Shown here: positions 53,705-64,000 of the stretch, piece by piece | Layout: each line of letters starts with the position of its first letter | Position numbering within the stretch: position 1 is the stretch's first letter | Assembly (NCBI RefSeq): GCF_023973825.1 | Contig: NC_090121.1 | Location: 2,154,001-2,218,000 of the forward strand | Source: Plasmodium brasilianum | Lineage: Eukaryota > Apicomplexa > Aconoidasida > Haemosporida > Plasmodiidae | Length of the DNA stretch: 64,000 nucleotides | Direction: 5' to 3' | Position numbers and translations under genes: made by a program | Notes under the pieces: model-generated | What the model was told of the DNA's origin: nothing | The model's input: the letters and a program-made list of their open reading frames with translations, nothing else | Databases searched by the model: none

Positions 53705-56700
53705 TATCGGAAATTTATATGTTATATGGACAATTATCATTTAAAATGATAATTCCTTGAATTTTATAAATTCATCTTTTGGAGTATATCCTATTTTATC
53801 CGGAATAGAAAAAATATACACTATTAATGTTTTGCTAATGCAAAGGTTATAATATGTATTCCTTTTTTTTTAACTATTTTCCCATTTTAACTGATTTTAA
53901 TTATTCATTTACATATTCGTTCATTTAAAATTTTATCATTAAAATTATATATATGTTCCTTAAAATTAATACATGAGAGATATAATTTATATATTTTTAT
54001 TGATATATTACACCAATTTATATATTTTCATGTAAAAACTAGATTTAGTTATTTCTTCTAATTTTTTAGTATTAAATAATTATTTTCTTACTTCATTGAA
54101 AGAAATGAATTATTAGTTTTAATTTAAAAACAATTACGTCTTATTTTAGCGTTAATGGTTTAAACTCATATATTAGCGTTTAAATAAATGACACTAGGAT
54201 AATAATTATATGTAATCTAAAATTAAAGGATTTTTTGTACATTAATATACTTTATAATATCATCATAATTTAAGTATATTTTGTTAAAGGAATATATGGG
54301 TTAATTTAAAATTAATATAAAATTATATAGTTTGTCTTGATTTCTGTTAAAATATATTTTAATGTAATATTTATTATATGAAAATGTGAATATAAGGTTA
54401 TTTAAGGAAAACTGAAATTCCATAAATATGTTATATGGTGGAGTCCTAATTTGTTGATATTAGAAGAAAAAAAAGATAACTTTTAATATTACAATTTTTT
54501 TTTTTTTTTTTTTGAATAATCTCTGAATTTCATATGTGAAAGATGTTAATAAATATAGAATAAATATTAAACATGAGTTAATATAAAAATGAAAAAATAC
54601 AAATTAACCATTATATGGAAAATATATATTGATCAAATGTTAGATAAAAATTTATTTAGAATATAAGAATAATGACTTTAAGAGTAAAAAGAAAAGTAAA
54701 ATATAATAGAGGTTATGTGATAAATAATGATAAAAAATAAAAATATTAACTGTCTTAATTAGTATAAACATAATTTTAACTTTTATATAACTGAACATTT
54801 TGCATGTATGAATATAAATATATTCTTTATACCAATTTGTTATATTTTTATGAATCAAAACTTATCGAAACATTTGAAAATACATAAAATTTTGAGGATT
54901 TTTATACGTACGGTGTCTATATGATATATTATATCTTATAATATAAAAAATATAATTTAATTACTAAAAATAAAAGAAATATTCTTTAAAAATAATCCAA
55001 AACTTTAGAACACTCTATTAAAAAAGAAAAAAGTTTTATTCATTTTCCCTTGGAGTTTGCTTCTAATTGAAACGTACAAGTCTTCGTATAAAAATTTTTT
55101 TTTAGCTCATATATTAATAAATTAGTTAATTTAGTGGGAATTATTATATTTAATCATTAGGTATTTTACTTAATGAATACAAATGAATGATTATAATAAA
55201 AAATATAATATATGTAATAATTGTTATATTGTGTATATGATTAATGATTTTTAGTAACATAAATTATATAACAAAAGTTATAAATTTCGTACAAGCTAAA
55301 AAAAATAAGCTAAAATTATATGTGAAAGGAATTTTAAAATATAATTTAAGGAAAATATGCAATAATTAAAATAAATAAAGTATATTTTATGATGATGTTA
55401 TATATATTATCTTTCCTTACTTATGTATATGCTTATGAATAACTTTAATAAACCGCTTAGTTACCACATTTGTTACGGCCTCTGTTTAAATTAAATATTT
55501 AGGATAAATAAAAAAGATATATGAGAATTAACGGATATTTTATTTTAACAAAATACGTAAAATTATTATTTTCTTTTTTCGAGGCATAATTTTATACTAA
55601 TAATTACATATATTTGTTTATTACAGTTTCGTTAAAAAAGAAAAATGCTTTTATATATATTTATCCTACGAAAGAAATCAATAATAAAAGAATTTTCAGA
55701 AAAAAAAAAATCATTACATTTTTATAGTGAAACAAAGATTAATGTATATATCAATGAAATTCGAAAAAAATAAAATAAAATAAAACATTTTTTTTAAATC
55801 TCGAATATTTCTCAATGAAAAGAAAATTACTTTGTATATATATTAACTGTAGAAGTCTTTTCTTTATTTACATGTGTTATATTTTTATTGAATTTTGTAT
55901 TATCATGCTAAAATTATTATATTTAAAAGAAAGAATTGTTAAAATGCTCTATTGCAAAGATACATAACCAAAAACATAAAAAAAATATCCTTTAATATTT
56001 CTTTAATTATTTATAAGATACATTATATATTAGTACATTTATCATTAAAAGGAAAAAAAAGAATAAATAATTTTAAATAAAATCTGCAAATTATGCAACA
56101 TAATGGATGTTACTCGTCATAGTTACATTAGTATATGTGAAAAATTAAATATTTTAAAAACAAAATTCCATATTTAACTTATAGTATACAGATTAATTTT
56201 ATTTTTTTTCAGTTAAATGTAATATAATATAATAGTTCCATTACATTGGAAAAATAAGAGTAATTTTATACATATTTTTAAGAAAATTATTTTTCTTGAG
56301 TTTTTCTTAAGCATTTTTTTTAAAATAATTTATCTAATTGTTCCATTTATATGTAAAAATATTGTTGAATACGAACAGATAAACCGTAGAAACAGTGATA
56401 TGTAAAAGAAAAAATATAAACTTATAACTCAGCATGGATCTTAAAAAAGGCTAAGAAATCGTATTTAGTTATATAGGATACATAACAAATAAATGCATTT
56501 TAATTAAAATAAATATATAAATATTTTTTATTATATAAAATTTTTTTTTTTTTTTTTTTTTGTTTCATTTCAATTTTTTTCTAATATTACACAAACATTA
56601 ACATATTTTAAAATTTTTATTATGAATTTGTTTAATGATGATACAGCATGTATGTATTATTATATTTCCCCCACTAAGATAAGTTATGTATCTTTAATGA

Positions 56701-57221
56701 AATTATTTTTTTCATGATACTGGAATAATTACTTCAACAAAAGGAAAATATTGTAATTATATTAGGTAATTAGAGTAAGCCATAAATAAATATTTAAAAA
56801 TACAAAAGTGCTTGAACACAAATCACTGCCAATTAATTTTTTTATATTAAAAGAACTATTTTCTATTAAAGTAATTATGATAATATTGTTTTAACATATA
56901 TATAATGAGAATTATTTGTATCACATATTAAATGCTTTTCACTATTTTCTATTACATTGTATAAATGCTAAATTTACTTAGGATTCAATTAATTATAATA
57001 ATATAATTAAAACAATAGAATAATAATTTATGCTACGAAATACATTTTATAACATTTTTAATTAGGAAATAATTTAAAGGATAAGAATACTAAATAGGAA
57101 AAAATCGCCCAAAACGCTAAATTTTCAAATATGTTGTCATTATTTATACGCATATTATTATATATATATAGTTTTTATTTTTTAATTTAATACATCTTAA
57201 AATTGGAAGGAAATTATAGAA
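53705..57221. other. Intergenic A+T-rich DNA, no gene seen
   Basis: No coding signal was seen in this 3.5 kb between a dead fam-l/m copy and the third PIR gene. Runs of 19 T (54495-54513) and 21 T (56541-56561) stand out. The last part should include the PIR promoter. Confidence 0.5.
56541..56561. repeat. Poly-T tract of 21
   Basis: A pure T run of 21, about 0.66 kb before the first exon of the 57-kb PIR gene. Such tracts are frequent upstream of Plasmodium genes, where they are thought to affect nucleosome positioning. Here that is only a possibility. Confidence 0.85.
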
Positions 57222-59094
57222 ATGGAAAATATAAATTATGTAATAATTTCATTTTTAATAGAAATAAAAATTTATGCCTCTTTATTTATATATTACATTT
57301 CACATAGAATATGCAAATGTTCAAACATTTTAAGAAGTATTTAATTATTTACATAATTTTTTTTTTCAATTCAATATTCAGGATAATGTTTTACAACAAT
57401 TACCGTCAAATAAAATATATGAAGAATTTAATTCTGAGGTCACAGAGATAGATAATAATTTAAGTTGTGATAAATTTGATTCAATAAAAGAGGAATATAA
57501 ACTTAGTTGTGTTAATATTTGTAAAAAAGTTGCACGAAATTTAAATAATTTGACTAAAACGGATAAATTATGGAGCTATGATGTCCGTTGTTCACATTAT
57601 AAATACTGGGTATATGAAGAAATAGGGAAATTGTTTATAGAAAATTCTCCAGAAGCAGATATAAAAGATGTTATTACTAAATTTCTTAATCTACAATCAT
57701 CCCTTACCGAAGATTATAGGGTATTAAATTGTACTTATAATTTCGATAAAAAAACGTTACAGGAATTGAATGATAAAAAAGATGAGAAATATTTGTATGA
57801 TTATTTTACAAATTATGAGAATATTAAAAGTAAAGATTTTTGTATTTCTTTTGAGAATGATAAATATAAAAATTACCTTAATGTTATTAGTAAATTATAT
57901 AATGTAAAAAAGAGTAAGTGTTGTGGGAAAAATTTACTGAAATGTCCTAACTATTTTTTGAATTGTGGCGATGAGTTCGATCCAAGTAATCTCTTATCTA
58001 AATTAGAATCCTCAAGTGACGGAAAATGTAATGGACTAGAAAGTTTTTTGGAAAATAAGGCCTCTGAAGAAATATTAGTATCTAACATTTTGGAACCAGA
58101 TTTTTTGGATTCAATATTTTATACTGATTGTAATATTAAAAATAACTCAAATTTACAGTGTAGTTTTATTCGAGCGTCTTCCTTGGCACATAGAAATAAG
58201 AATGCATTTGAATACAATGAACAGAGAAGTGGTGAAAGATCTTCAGAAGAAAAAAAATATTCATCGAAGGAAAATTTAGAACATGCGGCACTACATGAAG
58301 AAGTTAGAAAAATAGTGGGTATTAGTTCAGAAACATCAAGTAATTTGGCTATTCCAAAAAAAGAAAAAGAAGTTGATCTTAGATGGAATATAAGCAAGGA
58401 TGGAACACTACGTTGTACTTCTGAGATCCTAGAGAAAGATACATCAGGACCTTGCACATATATGGAAGAATTGGTTAAAAAAGGTATTTTTATAAAATTA
58501 GAAAATTCTTTGGGTTACCGATTAAAGAAGGGGAAGACGTGGCCTCCCGAAGTATTAAAAATAGTTATTAAAAAAAAAAACCAAAGTCAAATGGAGAAAT
58601 ATAAATCGCAAGAATTAGGATATTTAAGACATGCATCAGGTGCAAAGTCTGAATTATTAAGGATTTTTAATGTTGAAAATCCAAATGGAGAAACAGTCCC
58701 CCGAAAAGATGTAGAATATTATTTATTGCAAAACACTTTTGTGCGTATTTCCCTTGCAGTTACTTTAGTAATGGGAATAATTTTTGTTTTTTTCCTTTAT
58801 TTTAAAGTTAATAACAATTTCCTTTATATAATAAGAATAAGTTTGGAATTATAATATATTTTTCTTAGAATGTTATAAATTATATATGATAATATTATAT
58901 ATGTTTTACTTTTTTTTTTTGTACATTAGTTTACTCCCTTTGGATCAAATATAGATAAAATTAAAAAAAGGAAAAAAAGATATAGGACTAATTTCGCTGA
59001 TTTAAATGCGCAGAGATTCACAAGGAAATTCATAAAACGTACTTATAGAAATTCTAACAGGAGGAGATTTAGTGTAGTAAATATAGAACAATGA
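57222..59094 (+). CDS. pir: PIR protein, intact three-exon gene (535 aa)
   Basis: The exons are 57222-57239 (6 codons), 57382-58806 (475 codons) and 58930-59094 (54 codons plus TGA). Introns are GT...AG and phase 0: donors GTAATA and GTTAAT, acceptors 'atattcag' and 'acattag'. Exon 2 opens with D-N-V-L-Q-Q-L-P-S-N-K-I-Y-E-E-F, a classic PIR start. The cysteine pattern follows: L-S-C-V-N-I-C, the R-C-S-H-Y-K-Y-W signature, K-C-C-G-K and F-L-N-C-G-D-E-F-D. A long charged linker of about 200 residues leads to the membrane segment at about residues 458-480. Exon 3 has F-T-P-F-G, a strongly basic stretch, and the end R-F-S-V-V-N-I-E-Q. This is the largest PIR gene here. Its third exon and flank are repeated at 2953-3950. 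PIR proteins act at the infected-cell membrane or surface. The six-codon first exon is the least certain part, resting only on the ATG-to-donor fit. Confidence 0.9.
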
Positions 59095-59950
59095 ACTTCA
59101 TTTTATTAGAGTTATACATACTATCAAATGATTTAGTTTATAGATATTAAAAAGAATACAATATTTAGATAAATATATGTTTCTGTTAAATATCTATAAT
59201 TAAAGAAAACAAGAAAAAATGTGGTATAATTAATATACATTAATTTTCTTAACCTTTTATATTTATTTATATGTTTATTTTATATTTTTTTTTTTTTTAA
59301 TAATATAATTAATATAATTTTTTTATTATACTTTATTTTATTAAAGTTTTTTTTTTAAATAACTATAATTTTAGTAGATACTATTGTTATTTCTTTTATG
59401 TAAAAAAATATATTTCATTTTGATGTTTAGTAATTACGTAAGACCGTAACGCACTATGAGCTGAAGTCATATATTGGTAGAATATTTTTATTTATATTAG
59501 TTTTACTCATAATGTAGTCTAATAATCTAATTTAATGTTTTGTAAAAGCTTCAAATATAAGAAATATATTATAGTTATATTTAATATAAAAATAAATTTG
59601 AATTCGTAACTATAATGTATAAATTCAGAACAAGTTAGTTAGAAAATAAAATAGTAGCTCTATGAAATTTTCAAAATATAATCTTCATGTAACACATAAA
59701 ATAATAATACTTAAATAAATTCATTTTAATAAAAAATGCTAAATAGAAAATTAAGATTAAATATTATATTATCCATGTACAAAATTTTTATATATCTAAC
59801 AATATTTATATATTCTTTTTTTATATTATTTTTTGGGAAAAATAATGTTTCATCTGATGAACTCTGCTTCCATATGTATAGGAAGAATTTTATGAATATC
59901 CTTAAGTGTATACAAAATAAGCCTTATATTAGGCATATACTTCATTAACA
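58930..59950 (+). repeat. Repeat copy 2 of PIR 3'-end and flank (partner 2953-3950)
   Basis: This covers the third exon of the PIR gene and about 850 bp of downstream DNA that aligns by eye with 2953-3950. Within it, a 70-codon open frame (59736-59948) has no counterpart frame in the partner copy and is therefore not called as a gene. Confidence 0.65.
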
Positions 59951-62594
59951 TTCAACCATAAAGATTTTAATTAACGGTTTTATTAATATATATTATTTAT
60001 TAGAGGAATATATTATAAATATAAGTGACAATATATATTAAGAGAAGTTCATTATTAAAAATATTAATTCGATTATTTGTATGAAAAAAAGATACATGAA
60101 ATAATAAGTATTTTACAAGAAAATTAAATTATCCTTAAAGGATTATATATTACTATTGTTAGTTGATATAATTATAGATAAAATTTTATTTGAAGTTGCA
60201 CTTTTATTTATTACATAAAAAAACTATGTATTATTAAAACTTTCAATATTAAAAAAATATAAATTTTAATTATATTGCTGTAGAATAAATATATATAAAA
60301 TAAAATAAAAAACATTCATAAAAAAATTTAATATGAACCTTTAGATGATATAATATAGAGATAACTAATTATCAAAGTAGTAACGAAATATAAAATTTTT
60401 TGTGTTGATGATATATATAAATATTTTAATAGATGAGATTAACTAATATAAAAAATGTAATTTTGTTTAATTCATATGTTGTACATTTAACTTTTAATAC
60501 TTTAAAGACATTAACCAAAAACTATTACTTTAATTTATTTACTTATTTTATATATAATTTTTTTTTTTTGTCTGTATTTTTATTTTTTTGTAATCTATAA
60601 TTTAATTATTAATTATGTTTTAAATAAAATGTATTTTATTAAAATTTTTTATTAATTTTTCCAACGTTAGATTGTCAACTTATAAGAAAAATTAAACATT
60701 ATGAATAAATTTTTTTCAGTATAATTAATAATATTTTTTCTATGGATTATTTTTATTAGTTAGATTAAAATTTACTACTACTAATAATATATTATATGCT
60801 TGCAAAAAATACGCATAAATAGTATATGAAATAACTTTATTAGTAATACAAAATTTAATGGTAGAGGAAACAAACGATTTTATTTTGTTTGTTTTTATAC
60901 TTTTTTACATATTTTACAATTATACTCTGATAATATAAATTATATATACTATTTAAAATCTAATATACAATGTATCGGAAATAAAATTGTGGGGTATAAA
61001 TATAGCAATACAGCATAGCTATTAAAAGTTGCAATAGAACTATAAATTTTTTGTAAAGTCATTATTTATATATGGTTAGGTATATTTCGTTTGCAGTTTT
61101 CCTTTTAACGTTTAACATTTTGAATTAAAGATAATCTAAAAATACTATTACTGATAAGAAAACGCTTGGTTTATTCTTTGATGAATAACTAGAATTTGGT
61201 ATATATAAAACAACTATATTATTATAATATTCTCTTATATTTTATTATTTCTTCATGAATTATAGGGATAATAATTATTATCTTTTGAATTATACATAAT
61301 TCATATTATTATTATGAACTGTTTAAATCATTAATATATTTATTTAATAATTAGTGTATGTAACATATGTGAATTATATACAAATTAGTTATTTATGCTT
61401 TTTCCATAAGTACATGTTATTAAATTATTTAATAATATTTATGTAAATCTTACATCTTACTGTTTTAATTTGAGAATAATTTGCTAAGTTGTGAATTTAT
61501 ATTAATTATTAAATTATCAATATAGTTATTCTTATAAAAAATACAAATACTATTTAGTAAAAGAGTAATTTAATTAATAGTTTATTTAATTTTTAATATT
61601 CATGGAAATTTATAAGTATAAATTTATTATATTGTAATGTTAAAAAAAAAAATAGACAATTTCCATTTTTATTTTATACGAATAAAACATTTTATGACAA
61701 TAGATTAATAATATATTACTTTTATTTTTCTTATTTATTATATTAATATTTCTTGTAAATATATAATTAATTTAAAAAAAAAAAAAAATTAGGTATATTT
61801 AAAAATTTTCATTTGAAAATGTTGCATAAATTATGCATAATTAAAAATTATAAATTTCAGAACATATATTACAAAAATAAAAAATCATTCATTATTTACC
61901 TTTAGATGGTATAATTTTTTATTAAGTATAATGTTAAATTTTTTATTTTTTAAATACATTATAAACTATGAATGAATTCGTAGTTTCATAGTAAATGATT
62001 TGATGAGGTAAACAAAGTAATATAATCATTTGTACAAATTATTTTCTTTTTTTCAATATTATTACAATTATTTTTATAATAGTTATTATTTTATTATCAA
62101 TAAGCAATTTTGCAATAATATGTTGTTTATAAAATTATAATTATTAGTAAGAAAATATTATTAAGTAATTTATGGTCCTTCATGAATAGGACAATGAATT
62201 GTGTATGTTCTGTACATTTTATATAAAATTAATATTAAAAAATATTTATGTATCTTCTTTTTTTTTAAGTATTAAAAAGAAAAATTATCTACATACACTA
62301 ATATATCGAATAATTAATTTATATATATTGGATAATTATTAATTAATTGATATTACATTATTCTAATGAAAAGTAGTTTTTTATAAATTAAATTAGGATA
62401 GTAATTTTAAATTATATTTTTAAAGATATTTTCTTTTTTATACATTGTAAAATGTATAATATAATGTATATATTTTTATGATTTTATGAAAAAATATTTA
62501 ATATAATATATAATGTTCTTTGTAATTATAAGAATATTATATTATTGTTCATTTTTTCCTCACAAATTATATTATACTAATAAAATTTTATATT
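59950..62594. other. Intergenic; upstream region of the last fam-l/m copy
   Basis: No separate gene was seen. From about 61.6 kb the sequence loosely resembles the upstream part of the other fam-l/m units, with poly-A and 'aaaaattata' stretches in similar order. No RNA gene or tandem array was found. Confidence 0.5.
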
Positions 62595-63396
62595 ATGAAA
62601 AAATACTTAAGTTAATATTTTTTGTTAAAACTTATGTGTTTATCATTTTAGCATGGATATATAATTTTAAAAATGTTGTGGTATTATAATATTATGGATA
62701 TATGTATTATTAATACTGTTCATATTTCATTTTTATTAATAATTATGTCATTATGAAATTAATTATTTCTTTAAATTTTTGCATATATACTTTGTTTTTT
62801 TAGAGTATGTTTTATAAATATTTAGATGAGAATTATGATGTTAATGGAAAATTATATCCAATAACTTGTCTTTTACTAGCAATATATAAACGGGGGAATC
62901 GTTCTAACGCGATATGGATAAAAGAACTTATATCAAGTAAAGGAAGGTACGTAAAAAAAGATAGGTGTAATGAAAAAATAACTAAAGAAAAAATATACAA
63001 ACAGATAAGTGTTCATTAAACAATGGAGAAAACTATAGAGCATCTAGAAGAAGTGAGCCTTGCATAAACAGTGGAGGGAATCTATATTGTGAAAAAAACA
63101 TATTTGAAAAATTATTTTATAAAAATACAGTTAGGTATGTAATGAATGATGATTTTAATTTTTTAAAAGAATGTATAAAAGTAAAATTATTTGGGATTTT
63201 TATTTTAGGTAGCTTCAAGGTATTAGTTGGAATCGCATTACTTGTCTTAGGAAAATTGGGTTATATGGCTAAAATTGATATAACTTTACCTCTATTTGGT
63301 CAAACATTTTTATCAACTTTAGTATTTTTGATCTTTACACTTATAATTGGAGCAGCAATGTTTTATCTGCACAGAATGGTTGTAAAATATCTATAG
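62595..63396 (+). pseudogene. fam-l/fam-m exported-protein gene with two frame shifts
   Basis: Exon 1 is 62595-62674. ATG is followed by an A run from which one A appears to be missing; with that base, the frame gives a signal-like core (K-L-I-F-F-V-K-T-Y-V-F-I-I-L-A-W) up to a weak GTTGTG donor. Exon 2 starts at 62804 after 'tttttttag', with Y-K-Y-L-D-E-N-Y-D-V as in the family. At the export-motif position it has C-L-L-L-A, where sister copies have Y-R-L-L/A. The frame stops at 63017-63019. The -1 frame continues from about 62985 with D-K-C-S-L-N-N-G-E and stays open to 63396. It carries two hydrophobic segments (about 63190-63265 and 63290-63370), ending V-V-K-Y-L. Both breaks fit single missing A residues in A runs, so either the gene is a recent pseudogene or the assembly under-called both runs. 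Function unknown. Confidence 0.8.
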
Positions 63397-64000
63397 AGTT
63401 TAGAAAATAAAAGTAATATTCATAAGACTATGTATCCTTCTTTACACAGAGTTGTAATCTATAACAAATATGACTCATAATTTCTTTATTTATGTATACA
63501 AATAACAAATATATCAATAATTGTTTAAATTTCATAAATCTATCTGAATATACCTGAATGTTTTGATAAGTAATTATAATAAAATGCAGTTAATATTTTT
63601 GTTTTTTGGTTAATTTGAATGTAATAATATATTTCTTTTTTTTTTTTTTAAATATTTGCTCATCTAATCAGAGTATTGCTTTTTGTGTATATAATTCTGT
63701 ATTTAACAGAATTTTTAAAGAAATACATGTAAAATTTTAAAAATTGATATAGAGAAATGCAATTTGTATAATTCTATTTATTTCGTTTTCCAAAATATAT
63801 TTGCTGCTATTAAAAATAGTGCTAATTATTTTTTATTTTTATAGTCTTAAATAATTATATGCTCTAAAGATAAAAAAACTTAAAATTCTCTTAAAATAAA
63901 AAATAAATGTCTTTTTTAGTACATTATGCATAGAATAGCACATACTTCATTTTATATATATATGTTAATCGTAGAAGCAAATCTAGTGTTTATTTTAGGA
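63397..64000. other. Flank after the last fam-l/m copy
   Basis: Similar in parts to the DNA after the 47-kb copy (for example 'atttcataaatctatctgaat' near 63529 against 'atttcatagatctacttg' near 48069). No gene was seen before the window ends. Confidence 0.5.

Noticed and set aside
58119..58457. 112-codon open frame on the minus strand
   Set aside because: It is antisense to the long second exon of the 57-kb PIR gene; there is no start context or family feature.
59736..59948. 70-codon open frame with a hydrophobic start, after the 57-kb PIR gene
   Set aside because: It lies in a repeated flank whose partner at about 3.75-3.95 kb is not open in this frame, so coding is unlikely.
1..64000. 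Telomere repeats, CRISPR-like arrays, tRNA or rRNA genes
   Set aside because: No tandem GGGTTTA/GGGTTCA-type repeats, no regularly spaced repeats and no tRNA-like or rRNA-like sequence were seen on either strand.

Overview
This window looks like subtelomeric DNA of a malaria parasite, most likely Plasmodium malariae or a very close relative. It is extremely A+T-rich, with long poly-A, poly-T and TA runs. It contains only multigene families typical of Plasmodium chromosome ends: PIR genes (short exon / long exon with a membrane segment / short cytoplasmic exon), an STP1/SURFIN-like gene, and two-exon exported-protein genes of the fam-l/fam-m type. The fam-l/fam-m families are, to my knowledge, characteristic of P. 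malariae, and this drives the species call. No housekeeping gene, tRNA, rRNA or telomeric repeat array was seen.

Layout, left to right. At 2.95-3.12 kb there is an orphan PIR third exon (+). At 7.4-8.3 kb lies a decayed fam-l/m gene (+). At 13.1-14.4 kb is an intact PIR gene (+), followed at 16.0-16.9 kb by a broken exported-protein gene with DNF-type repeats (-). At 19.75-22.3 kb is a heavily mutated STP1-like gene (-). At 26.4-28.1 kb is a second intact PIR gene (-). At 30.9-32.1 kb is a dead copy of the 13-kb PIR gene (+), followed at 34.9-35.7 kb by a dead copy of the exported-protein gene (-). Three more fam-l/m copies (+), all broken, lie at 47.15-47.96, 52.8-53.7 and 62.6-63.4 kb. A third intact PIR gene (+) lies at 57.2-59.1 kb.

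The three intact PIR genes were assembled by eye from splice signals. In each, all introns follow GT...AG and both introns are in phase 0. In two of them the third exon is exactly 165 nt, as is the orphan exon at 2953. Their products are expected to be exported to the infected red cell or its surface.

The window is built from repeated blocks. Roughly 11.2-19.0 kb and 28.9-38.5 kb are diverged copies of one PIR-plus-exported-protein module. The 3' part and flank of the 57-59 kb PIR gene are repeated at 2.95-3.95 kb. The fam-l/m genes sit in similar units of about 2 kb.

The most striking pattern is that all four fam-l/m copies change reading frame by -1 at the same A-rich place in exon 2, each fitting one missing A. 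Shared ancestry, systematic under-calling of A runs in the assembly, or slippage that restores the frame could each explain it. The rest of the window, more than half, is non-coding A+T-rich DNA in which I see nothing definite.
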